Positions 1 through 6,331 of a DNA stretch of 14,771 nucleotides are shown in pieces. Every line of letters begins with the position of its first letter. Within the stretch, counting starts at the first letter, position 1. Made by a program: the position numbers and the translations under genes. The DNA lies in assembly GCA_021812735.1 (NCBI GenBank), contig JAKAMV010000144.1:1-14771 (forward strand), in the 5' to 3' direction. The DNA is from Chloroflexota bacterium. GTDB taxonomy: Bacteria > Chloroflexota > Limnocylindria > Limnocylindrales > CSP1-4. The notes under the pieces are model-generated. The model worked only from the letters and a program-made list of their open reading frames with translations. It was not told the origin of the DNA and did no database searches.

Positions 1-1056
1 GTTGACCAGCATCGTGGCGATGTTGGCCGCGTGGTAGTCGAGGTCCGCCTCGCTCCACGCCCCGGGGACGACGATGATCGGGGTGAGGTTGCCGAGCTCC
101 GCGGTGAACGGCTTGTGGAGGATCGGCTCGTCCCGTCGCTTGCGCTCCTCGCCCTCGGGCCCCGTGCCGAAGACGATCGCCTCGTACGTCCGGTCGGAGC
201 CGGTGACGTGGAGCGTGTCCACCAGCGGGTGGTGCGCGAGATGCCCGCCCTCGGCAGCGTCCCCGTAGACCACGCGCACGAGCCCGGCCCGAACCAGCGG
301 GCCGAGCGCCGCCTCGTGGACGGGGCCGAGGTGGGCCATCACCGGGTGCACCTTGAGGACCACGGCCTGCAGTTCCACGAACACCTTGTGGAGGACGTCG
401 AGCGGGCCGATGGACGAGGCGTTGCCCGCACCCAGCACCAGGCAGACGCGCGGGGGCGGCGGTGTCTGGTAGGCGTTCGCCATCGTGTCGGGCAGGTCCT
501 CGAGGGTGACGCCCGGCGCCATCCACACGTCGGCCGTGGTGCCGAGGTACGTGAGTCGGTCGATGAGGCCGGTCGGCATGACCCGCGCCGCAACGCGGCC
601 GTCGGCGAGGCGCCGGGCGCCGCCCGGAATCCGCGGACGGCCGCGGCGGTCGATCTCCCGGAGCGCGTCGCGGAGGAGCCGGGCGCCGCGCATGAAGATG
701 TACGGCCCGACGATGGCCTCCTCGGCCGACTCGGGTGCGTCCGCGTCGAGGCCCTCGTGCTCGCAGGCGAGGCGGGTCCACCGGTCGGCCACCGCGAGCG
801 TCGAGCGCAGCACCTCCTCGAGGAGGCGGACCCGCTCGGCGGTCGGCGCGTCCACCCAGGACGCCGCGTGCGCCCGCACCTCGACGACCGCCTCGTCCAG
901 CGCAGCGAGGGGCGTGGCCGCGGGCCCGGCGACGCGCGGGTTGAACGGGTAGGGACCGGGCGCCACGGCGAAGCGGCGGGGCGCGCCCTCGTCGGGGCTG
1001 GGGGTGGTCACGGGCTGGAATGCTAGCGCCACGCCGCGCGGAGCGGCGTCCGTCAT
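1..1056 (-). CDS. Aldehyde dehydrogenase superfamily protein, 3' end cut by window edge
   Basis: This frame is open from an ATG at 1056 to position 1 (352 codons, no stop), so the C-terminus lies outside the window. Aldehyde dehydrogenase hallmarks are visible in order. VLGAGN followed by VVLKVHP corresponds to the family's GN...KP cofactor-binding stretch. HVTGS corresponds to FTGS at the NAD(P) site. AELGN corresponds to ELGG, which carries the general-base Glu. The catalytic Cys should fall just beyond the edge and cannot be checked. A charged insert (GPEGEERKRRDEP) sits between the GS and ELG motifs, so this is not a textbook ALDH; it may be an uncharacterised branch or an acyl-CoA reductase relative. 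The reaction would be NAD(P)-dependent oxidation of an aldehyde, or its reverse; the substrate is unknown. No clear ribosome binding site precedes the ATG. The gene is divergent from the gene at 1121. Confidence 0.8.
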   Translation of the reverse strand, partial: MTDAAPRGVALAFQPVTTPSPDEGAPRRFAVAPGPYPFNPRVAGPAATPLAALDEAVVEVRAHAASWVDAPTAERVRLLEEVLRSTLAVADRWTRLACEHEGLDADAPESAEEAIVGPYIFMRGARLLRDALREIDRRGRPRIPGGARRLADGRVAARVMPTGLIDRLTYLGTTADVWMAPGVTLEDLPDTMANAYQTPPPPRVCLVLGAGNASSIGPLDVLHKVFVELQAVVLKVHPVMAHLGPVHEAALGPLVRAGLVRVVYGDAAEGGHLAHHPLVDTLHVTGSDRTYEAIVFGTGPEGEERKRRDEPILHKPFTAELGNLTPIIVVPGAWSEADLDYHAANIATMLVN

Positions 1057-1120
1057 GGAGGCGAAAGGCGGCAGGGGGACACTGCAGCCATCGAACGAAC
1101 CCCCACTCGAGGCCACGACC

Positions 1121-1714
1121 GTGTCCCGACCCAGCGCCGCTCTCGCCGACCTGATCCGCCGCCTGCCCTCCGGCGCCACCGTCGTCGCCGTCACCGACGA
1201 CGGCGCCGACCCGCGATACGCCGCGGTCCGGCAGCTCGCCGCGCTGGCTGCGCACGACGCCGGGGGAACGGTGCTGCTCTGCGTCGCTCCCGCCCGGCTC
1301 GCCTCCCCGCCCCGCTCGCGGCCGCGGCTGTTCCTTCCGCCCGTCGACGGTCCGGCGCCCGGCCGGGCACACACCGGGACCCGTGCCGCCGACCTGCTGC
1401 TCGCCCAGGCGCGCGAGGTGGCAGCGCTTGGGCCGACCGTCGGCGTGTGGCTGCCCAGCCGCCCTGGTCCGGCAGGCGTGGCCGAGGCCGTTGCCGCCTC
1501 TGGCGCGGCGCTCGTGGTGGTCCCCGCCCGCTCCCGGCGGCGCGCGGTCCTCGACCGCACCCTGGACTACCTCGCGGCGCGCGTGTCTGCGCCGGTGGTC
1601 GCGGTGACGCCCGACGGCGCGTGGGCGCCGGTCCTCGCCCTGGGCGCGCCGGCCGCCTCGGCCTGGCCTGCCCCGCGCACCGCCGGCGCGAAGCGCGTAG
1701 CCTCCGCGACGTGA
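1121..1714 (+). CDS. Universal-stress-protein-like protein with degenerate nucleotide site
   Basis: This encodes about 197 residues from a GTG at 1121, preceded by GAGG some 8 nt upstream. In-frame ATGs at 1055 and 1004 would add a low-complexity leader and run into the divergent gene, so I prefer the GTG. The order of predicted elements fits a UspA-type alpha/beta fold: strand ATVVAVTDDG near residues 18-27, helix, strand GTVLLCVAP, a long helix (AADLLLAQAREVAAL), strand TVGVWLP, helix, strand AALVVVPA, helix, and a last strand APVVAV. The usual Usp ATP signature (G-2x-G-9x-G-S/T) is not recognisable; its place reads PARSRRRAVLDRTLDYLAA. It is therefore probably a non-ATP-binding or diverged member, likely cytosolic. 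Its stop overlaps the next gene's start (GTGA), which implies translational coupling. The family assignment is moderate. Confidence 0.6.
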   Translation: MSRPSAALADLIRRLPSGATVVAVTDDGADPRYAAVRQLAALAAHDAGGTVLLCVAPARLASPPRSRPRLFLPPVDGPAPGRAHTGTRAADLLLAQAREVAALGPTVGVWLPSRPGPAGVAEAVAASGAALVVVPARSRRRAVLDRTLDYLAARVSAPVVAVTPDGAWAPVLALGAPAASAWPAPRTAGAKRVASAT

Positions 1715-2049
1715 CGCACGACTACACGATCCTCACAGGCGGCCGCATCCTCGCGTCGCCCGAGCCCGCGACGTCGCCCTCGGGGGCGGCGACGCCCACG
1801 GCGATCGCGTGGGCCGGGGGCACGGTGATCGCGGTGGGCACCGACGAGGCCGTGCGCGCGGTCTCGCGCGGTGACTCGCAGTTCCACAGCCTGGGCGGTG
1901 CCGTCGTTCGGCCCGTGGGCGGCGGCCGGCTCGAGGCGGGCTCCCCCGCCGACTTCGCGGTGCTCGACGGCCCTCTGACGCCTGGCGGGCTCGCGCGCCG
2001 GATCGCGGTGGTCCGGGGCGGCCGCGTGGTCGAGGGCCGCCTCCCGTAG
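1711..2049 (+). CDS. Amidohydrolase composite-domain protein lacking the catalytic barrel
   Basis: This is a 112-residue protein starting at the GTG that overlaps the previous stop (GTGA at 1711-1714). The first half (about residues 5-68) reads like an amidohydrolase N-terminus: ILTGGRILASPE, then AIAWAGGTVIAVGTDEAVRA, then LGGAVVRP, where the family would continue into PGLIDAHVH. Here the chain passes at once through VGGG into GRLEAGSPADFAVLDGPL and IAVVRGGRVVEG, the family's C-terminal strands. The HxH motif, the remaining metal ligands and the whole TIM barrel (about 300 residues in normal members) are absent, so hydrolase activity is not expected. What remains could form only the small beta-sandwich 'composite' domain. 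The frame is intact. It is either a recent in-frame deletion or a minimal binding domain working with the Usp-like partner. A search tool would probably call it an amidohydrolase; that would mislead. Confidence 0.7.
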   Translation: MTHDYTILTGGRILASPEPATSPSGAATPTAIAWAGGTVIAVGTDEAVRAVSRGDSQFHSLGGAVVRPVGGGRLEAGSPADFAVLDGPLTPGGLARRIAVVRGGRVVEGRLP

Positions 2050-2234
2050 ACGCGAGAGCTGAGGCCGCTGCACACTCGGTCATGGACGACGACCCCAAGG
2101 ATCGTCGCGCTCGTGTGCGTGCACCTCGTTGACGTCTGGCCCGCGCGCACCGCGCCGACCCCACGGCGGCCCGCGGAACCGAGCACGGAGATCCTCCGTC
2201 ATGGAGCCAGCCGCAGGACGCGGCCGCGCCAGCC

Positions 2235-2240
2235 GGAGGA
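2235..2240 (+). promoter_or_regulatory. Strong ribosome binding site fixing the lipoprotein start
   Basis: GGAGGA lies 8 nt before a GTG at 2249. This favours the GTG over the in-frame ATG at 2201, and it places a compact, typical lipoprotein signal peptide directly at the N-terminus. Confidence 0.65.
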
Positions 2241-2248
2241 CCATCGCC

Positions 2249-2974
2249 GTGCTCAGCCGTTCCCACCGGACACGCCGCGCCATCACGAGCGTCGGCGCCG
2301 TCTCGCTCACCCTCCTCCTCGCCGCCTGCTCGTCGCCATCGGCGGGCGCCTCAGGCACCGCTCCCGCCGCGCGGGACACCGCGGCGCCGTCCGGCCAGGT
2401 CGAGGTGAGCGGCACTCCAGCCGTCGCCCCGGGCGTTCCGGCGCCGGGCCAGAGCACCGTCTTCGGCGCACCTGCCGCAGGCTCCGGCGGCGGAGCGGCA
2501 GTCACCGGCAGCGGAGCGGCGGTCAGCAGCGGCACCGCGATCGCCTACCCCTACTACGGCGGGACCCCCGCGGTCGCTCCCGAGCACACGGTCGTCGTGG
2601 TGGGCTACGGGCAGGCGTCGATGCGCACCGACGGCGCGGGCCGCGCGGCGGCGCAGGCGAAGGCGCTCGCGGCCGCGTTGGCCGACGCCCGGGCCCAGGC
2701 CGACCAGATTGCGAGCGCCGCCGGCGTGACCATCACCGGCATCTACTCGATCAGCGCCTCGGGTGGCGGCTACGGCTATGTGCTCCCTATGGCGGCGAGC
2801 GGGAGCGCGCCCGCCGAGACGGCGCCCGTGCCGCTCGAGCCGAGCGCGAACGCGGGCGCCGCCGGCGGCGCCACGACGGGGAGCGCGCCGGGGGCGCTGC
2901 CCGTACCGGTGCCCGCGCCGGAGTCCATGGACTTCGGCATGTCGGTGACCGTGGCCTACGCGATCAGCGGGTAG
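2249..2974 (+). CDS. SIMPL/DUF541-like lipoprotein, shortened
   Basis: This encodes 241 residues from the GTG at 2249. The signal peptide is short: basic n-region RSHRTRR, hydrophobic core, lipobox LLAAC with Cys at residue 27, so a membrane-anchored extracytoplasmic lipoprotein is expected. A long Ser/Gly/Ala/Pro linker follows to about residue 110. The strand HTVVVVGYGQASMRTD then resembles the start of a SIMPL (DUF541, YggE-like) domain. The helix AKALAAALADARAQADQIAS, AGVTITGIYSISA and the final MDFGMSVTVAYAI match the C-terminal half of that family. The roughly 100-residue middle of the domain seems to be missing. A second Ala/Gly/Pro-rich segment interrupts the last part. The function of SIMPL proteins is poorly defined (envelope stress in some species). 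The gene converges on the sensor kinase with an 18-bp gap. The alternative start is 2201. Confidence 0.65.
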   Translation: MLSRSHRTRRAITSVGAVSLTLLLAACSSPSAGASGTAPAARDTAAPSGQVEVSGTPAVAPGVPAPGQSTVFGAPAAGSGGGAAVTGSGAAVSSGTAIAYPYYGGTPAVAPEHTVVVVGYGQASMRTDGAGRAAAQAKALAAALADARAQADQIASAAGVTITGIYSISASGGGYGYVLPMAASGSAPAETAPVPLEPSANAGAAGGATTGSAPGALPVPVPAPESMDFGMSVTVAYAISG

Positions 2975-2992
2975 CGCTAGCGGGCCAAGCGA

Positions 2993-4438
2993 TCACGCGC
3001 CGTGCTGGGGCGGCGCGATCGGCACTCCCGGCAGGACCACCGTGACCCGCGCCCCGCTCGGCGCCAGGTTCTCGGCCAGCGCCGTTCCGCCGTGCGCCTC
3101 CGCGAACGCCCGAACGATGGCGAGGCCGAGGCCGGAGCCGCCGCCAGCCCGCGCCGGGTCGGCCCGGTAGAAGCGGTCGAACACGCGGTCCGTCTCGCCG
3201 GGCGGGAACCCGGGCCCGTCGTCGCTCACCCGCAGGGCCACCCATGCCGGCACCTGGGCGGGGCCCCCGTGCGGTGCGGGCGGTGGGGGCGTCGCACGGG
3301 CCTCGACCAGCACGTGGCCGCCGGGCTGCACGTAGCTGAGCGCGTTCGAGACGAGGTTGCCGAGGATCCGCTCGACGGCCGCGCGGTCCGCGACCAGCGT
3401 GAGCCCGGGATCGCCCGCGGACGCCACCTCGACGCCTGCGCCGACCGCCTGCTGTCGGAACCGCTCCGCGGCCTCGGCCACGATGGCGGCGGGGTCGACC
3501 GCCTCGGGCCGCAGGCCCACCCGGCCGGCCCGCAGCTCGTCGATCGAGCGCAGGTCGTCCACGAGCCGGCCCATGCGGGCCGCCTCCTGCGCGATCGCGT
3601 TCCCGGCGCGCACGACCCCGGGGCCGGTGGCGGTCCCGTCACGCAGCGCCTCGGCGAACCCGCTGACCACCGTGAGCGGCGTGCGCAGGTCATGGCGGAT
3701 GCTGGCCAGCACGTCACGCTCCTCGGCCCGGACCCGCTCGAGCTCGGCGGTGGTGGCGTTGAACCGGTCGGCGAGCTCGCGCACCTCGCGGGGGCCCTCG
3801 GGCGGCACGGGCGCGACCGAGGCGCCCGGGAGCGCCGCCGTGGCCGCGGTCAGGCGCCGCAGCGGCCGGGTGATGGACCGGGACAGGGCCCAGGCGATTG
3901 GGATGCCGACGGCCGCGGTGATCAGCAGCACGACGGGCATCACCCGCAGCAGGTCGTTGAGGGCCTGGGCCGCCGACGTGTCGGGCAGCGTCAGCATGAC
4001 GGCCACCGGCCCGGCCGGCGCGCCCAGCGCCCTCACGACGGTGACCGAGGTGAGGACCCGCCGCCCGCCGCCCGCGGGCAGCTCGCCGCTGCTCGTCTCG
4101 CCCGGTGTCAGCGCGGGGTCCACCGTGACCGACGACACGTCCACCGCGAGCGGCGACGGCCTGATCGGCACGACGCGCCCGTCGACGATCTCGTACACGC
4201 CGATCTCGGCGCGCAGTCCGGGCGCGGTCACCGCCAGCTCGTGCTGCAGGTCGGCGACGGCGCCCAGCAGGCGGACCCGGGCTGCCACCGGCTGGGCGAT
4301 GTCGCCCAGCATGGCGAGGGCCGCCTGGCGGTGGAGGCCGCGCAGGCTGACGAACAGACCCCCGCCCAGCGCCAGCGCCGCGACCAGGCCGACGGCGACG
4401 AACGCGGCCGCAATGCGGGACGCGACGCGGTCAGGCAT
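2993..4438 (-). CDS. Membrane sensor histidine kinase
   Basis: This encodes 481 residues and is the partner of the response regulator; its ATG at 4438 overlaps that gene's stop by 8 bp. TM1 is at about residues 9-32, followed by an extracytoplasmic sensor of about 130 residues with no recognised fold. TM2 is at about 166-186, then a HAMP-like linker starting [11 protein letters not shown]. The dimerisation H-box is [13 protein letters not shown] with phospho-acceptor His249. The ATP-binding domain has the N-box NLVSNAL (361-367), G1 DDGPGF (406-411), F-box VFDRFYR (419-425) and G2 GSGLGLAI (434-441), so all catalytic boxes are present and it should be active. It autophosphorylates and passes phosphate to the regulator. 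A Pro-rich insert ([14 protein letters not shown]) sits within the ATPase domain. The signal is unknown; the sensor contains no cysteine. It belongs to the OmpR-partner kinase class. Confidence 0.95.
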   Translation of the reverse strand: MPDRVASRIAAAFVAVGLVAALALGGGLFVSLRGLHRQAALAMLGDIAQPVAARVRLLGAVADLQHELAVTAPGLRAEIGVYEIVDGRVVPIRPSPLAVDVSSVTVDPALTPGETSSGELPAGGGRRVLTSVTVVRALGAPAGPVAVMLTLPDTSAAQALNDLLRVMPVVLLITAAVGIPIAWALSRSITRPLRRLTAATAALPGASVAPVPPEGPREVRELADRFNATTAELERVRAEERDVLASIRHDLRTPLTVVSGFAEALRDGTATGPGVVRAGNAIAQEAARMGRLVDDLRSIDELRAGRVGLRPEAVDPAAIVAEAAERFRQQAVGAGVEVASAGDPGLTLVADRAAVERILGNLVSNALSYVQPGGHVLVEARATPPPPAPHGGPAQVPAWVALRVSDDGPGFPPGETDRVFDRFYRADPARAGGGSGLGLAIVRAFAEAHGGTALAENLAPSGARVTVVLPGVPIAPPQHGA

Positions 4439-5105
4439 CGGCCACCAGTCGATAGCCGACACCGCGGACCGACTCGATCGCGGGCCCGTCCGGGCCGATC
4501 TTCTTGCGCAGCTCCGACACGTGGACGTCGACGGTGCGCGTCTCGCCCGGGAAGTCGGTGCCCCACACGTCCTCGAGCAGCGCCTCGCGGCTGAGGACCG
4601 CCCCGGCGTCCCGGGCCAGCGCCGCCAGCAGGTCGAACTCACGCGCCCGCAGCTCGAGCGGCCGCCCGCCGACCGTCGCCTCGCGGCGCCGCGGGTCGAG
4701 CCGCAGTGAGCCGGCCTCGACCGGCCGGCCGGACCGGACGGTCCCGTCCGCCCGGCGCAGGATCGCCTTCACCCGCGCGACCAGCGACCGCGGGTTGAAC
4801 GGCTTGGTCACGTAGTCGTCGGCACCGAGCTCCAGGCCGACGATCGCGTCCACGTCGTCGGCGCGCGCCGTCAGCATCAGGACCGGCGTGTCCGCCACGC
4901 GACGGATCGCGCGACACACCTCGAGTCCGTCCATGCCCGGGAGCATGAGGTCGAGGATCACGAGGTCCGGCCCGGCCGTTCGGTGGAGCTCGACGGCGGA
5001 GGGGCCGTCGGCGGCAGCGATGGTCGCGAAGCCGGCCCCCTCGAGGTACATCCGGACGAGGTCGACGATGTTCGGGTTGTCGTCCACCACGAGGATGGTC
5101 TTCAT
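4431..5105 (-). CDS. OmpR/PhoB-family response regulator
   Basis: This encodes 224 residues, the usual length for the family. The receiver domain (1-118) carries the acidic pair Asp8-Asp9, phospho-acceptor Asp52 in [12 protein letters not shown], Thr79 in MLTARADD and Lys101 in YVTKPFNP, so it should be phosphorylatable. The C-terminal winged-helix domain (about 130-222) shows the classic [15 protein letters not shown] recognition-helix region and ends [10 protein letters not shown]. It should bind tandem DNA half-sites as a dimer. It is the first gene of a two-gene operon with the kinase, which it overlaps by 8 bp. No Shine-Dalgarno sequence precedes the ATG; a -10-like TAGACT lies 8 nt upstream, so the mRNA may be leaderless. 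Possible targets are suggested by an 11-bp-spaced direct repeat at 6142-6159. Confidence 0.96.
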   Translation of the reverse strand: MKTILVVDDNPNIVDLVRMYLEGAGFATIAAADGPSAVELHRTAGPDLVILDLMLPGMDGLEVCRAIRRVADTPVLMLTARADDVDAIVGLELGADDYVTKPFNPRSLVARVKAILRRADGTVRSGRPVEAGSLRLDPRRREATVGGRPLELRAREFDLLAALARDAGAVLSREALLEDVWGTDFPGETRTVDVHVSELRKKIGPDGPAIESVRGVGYRLVADA

Positions 5106-5113
5106 CGTCGGGG

Positions 5114-5119
5114 AGTCTA
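5114..5119 (-). promoter_or_regulatory. Candidate -10 box for a leaderless response-regulator mRNA
   Basis: TAGACT on the minus strand fits the TANNNT pattern and ends 8 nt before the ATG at 5105. This spacing would start transcription at or next to the start codon, which agrees with the lack of a Shine-Dalgarno sequence. It is an inference from position and pattern only. Confidence 0.4.
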
Positions 5120-5120
5120 C

Positions 5121-5161
5121 GCGTCGCGGCCCGCCGGCTCGCTGCCGGCGGGCCGCGACGC
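5121..5161 (-). terminator. Perfect 18-bp GC-rich hairpin between secreted protein and RR
   Basis: Arms 5121-5138 and 5144-5161 are perfectly complementary (GCGTCGCGGCCCGCCGGC and its reverse complement) around a 5-nt loop. It lies 23 bp beyond the stop of the secreted protein gene and 15 bp before the response-regulator start. No T-run follows on either strand, so it is not a canonical intrinsic terminator. It may still end or attenuate transcription from the upstream gene, or insulate the RR promoter whose -35 region it would occupy. Confidence 0.55.
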
Positions 5162-5184
5162 GCTCGTCTGGCCTGTGCGCCGTG

Positions 5185-5964
5185 CTACTTGAGCGCGGCG
5201 ACCGCCGCGCGGGCCTCGGCGGCCGCCCGCCTCAGGTCGCCGCGAGCCGTGGCGATCGCGCCGCGATCCGCCCTGAGGACGGGCGTCGCGGCCCCCGCGT
5301 TCCACTGGGCCGGCGTGAGCGGCAGCACGAGGGCGGCCTGGCCGTTGACCTCGGCCTGGGCGGCGGCGATCGCGTCCCGCATCGCGGCCAGCCTCGCCGC
5401 AGCGGCCGACTCGTCCTTGCCCGCGTTCTGGCCGGCCGTGACGGCCGCCTGGATCTCGTCCGCGGCCGACGTCAGCCGGACCGCCGCCGCGTCGACGAGG
5501 TCATCGCCGCGGACCAGGCCCACCTGCCGGGCGACGAGGACGTCGACGCGGTAGCCGGTGCTGATCCCGCGGACGTCTGCCCGCACGGCGGTCAGGGTCG
5601 TGTCGGCGTCGATCTTGCCCTTGAGCGTCTGGAGGCCGCTCTGGCTGCTCGCGATGATGGCGTCGAGGGCTGCGGCGTGATCGGGCGTGAGCGCGGCCGC
5701 GCCGGCCACCGCGGTGCGCAGGTTGCCGAGCGTGGTCAGTCGCTGGTTGACCATGCAGTCGCCGAGCGCCTGGACTGTGGACACCGACGGGCCGGTCTTG
5801 GCGGCGATGGCCTCCGACAGACAGGAGGCGGGCGCGGTCGTCGCGGCCGGGGTGGCCGACGGCGTCGACGCCATCGCCGGCCCCACGGCCGCCGCCATGA
5901 CGACGAGGACGCCGGCTGCGCCGGCCACGATCCGCTTCGGGGTGAGATGTCGCGCGAGATTCAC
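5185..5964 (-). CDS. Secreted Ala-rich helical protein of unknown function
   Basis: This encodes 259 residues from a GTG at 5964 with an excellent AAAGGAG 6 nt upstream. The Sec signal peptide is clear: basic start (NLARHLTPKR), hydrophobic core, and AMA before S33 as the likely cleavage site. The mature part is Ala-rich and mostly helical. It has only two cysteines (48 and 70), which could form one disulfide, then long amphipathic stretches such as LTSAADEIQAAVTAGQNAG and a Lys-ending C-terminus EARAAVAALK. There are no membrane segments after the signal peptide, no lipobox and no sorting motif. I do not recognise the family. It resembles many actinobacterial and chloroflexotal secreted hypotheticals with coiled-coil character. 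It lies directly upstream of the two-component operon on the same strand, separated by a hairpin, so a link to that system is possible but unproven. Confidence 0.8.
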   Translation of the reverse strand: MNLARHLTPKRIVAGAAGVLVVMAAAVGPAMASTPSATPAATTAPASCLSEAIAAKTGPSVSTVQALGDCMVNQRLTTLGNLRTAVAGAAALTPDHAAALDAIIASSQSGLQTLKGKIDADTTLTAVRADVRGISTGYRVDVLVARQVGLVRGDDLVDAAAVRLTSAADEIQAAVTAGQNAGKDESAAAARLAAMRDAIAAAQAEVNGQAALVLPLTPAQWNAGAATPVLRADRGAIATARGDLRRAAAEARAAVAALK

Positions 5965-6141
5965 GGGTTGCTCCTTTCGGACTCCTGGGCGCTCGCGCCA
6001 TTCGAGAGCGCCCGGTCGACGGCGTTGAGGTTGGCGTCCCATCGGCGGCGTCGCCGACTCCACTGCGGCGCCTCGGATGCGGCGCCTGGCCACATCCTCG
6101 CCGTCGGGACAGCGCCTGCTCCACCAGCGCGGCCGCGGCGT

Positions 6142-6159
6142 GTGTAAGGGCCGTGTAAA
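6142..6159 (+). promoter_or_regulatory. 11-bp-spaced GTGTAA direct repeat, candidate OmpR-type operator
   Basis: GTGTAA occurs at 6142-6147 and again at 6153-6158, followed by A at 6159, exactly one helical turn apart. Tandem half-sites about 11 bp apart are the binding mode of OmpR/PhoB regulators. The GTAA(A/G) core also recalls the GTAAA repeat bound by enterobacterial CpxR. It lies 178 bp upstream of the secreted-protein start and 173 bp upstream of the MFS start. Binding by the regulator at 4431-5105 is inference. Confidence 0.4.
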
Positions 6160-6255
6160 GCGGTGGCGGCGCTCGCGCACCACCGGACCGGGTCGCGCCG
6201 CGCCGAGACGCCGTGCAGCGCACCCGACGGACCCGGCGGATCGTCGCTCCGCCAC

Positions 6256-6283
6256 TTGCAGCCGTCCGCGGTCGCGACATGAT
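6256..6283 (+). promoter_or_regulatory. Weak candidate sigma-70-type promoter for the MFS operon
   Basis: TTGCAG (6256-6261) and CATGAT (6278-6283) are separated by 16 bp and lie about 48 bp before the MFS start. The -35 is a fair match and the -10 matches four of six consensus bases. Such matches are common by chance, so this is tentative. Confidence 0.25.
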
Positions 6284-6331
6284 TGTGACCGTGGCCGCGT
6301 GCGCGCAGCGCGACCACCGGCGAGGGTGGTG

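Larger units (their letters stand above)
5965..6331. other. Divergent intergenic region, 367 bp
   Basis: This region separates the leftward secreted-protein gene from the rightward MFS gene. It holds the AAAGGAG ribosome binding site (5971-5977, minus strand), an 11-bp-spaced GTGTAA direct repeat (6142-6159) and a weak promoter-like pair (6256-6283). No plausible gene was found; the reading frames crossing it are extensions of the flanking genes or their shadows. Confidence 0.6.

Noticed and set aside
31..1026. Long plus-strand open frame opposite the aldehyde-dehydrogenase-like gene
   Set aside because: Its translation is Arg/Val/Asp/Glu-biased without domain features, while the minus strand reads a clear dehydrogenase.
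2129..2134. TTGACG as a -35 box for the lipoprotein gene
   Set aside because: No -10-like sequence is found 16-18 bp downstream.
2113..3045. Long Arg-rich plus frame over the lipoprotein gene
   Set aside because: It is a shadow in another frame; the lipoprotein frame has a ribosome binding site, signal peptide and lipobox.
3002..4709. Two long plus-strand frames across the sensor kinase
   Set aside because: They are antisense shadows typical of very GC-rich DNA; the minus strand carries every kinase motif.
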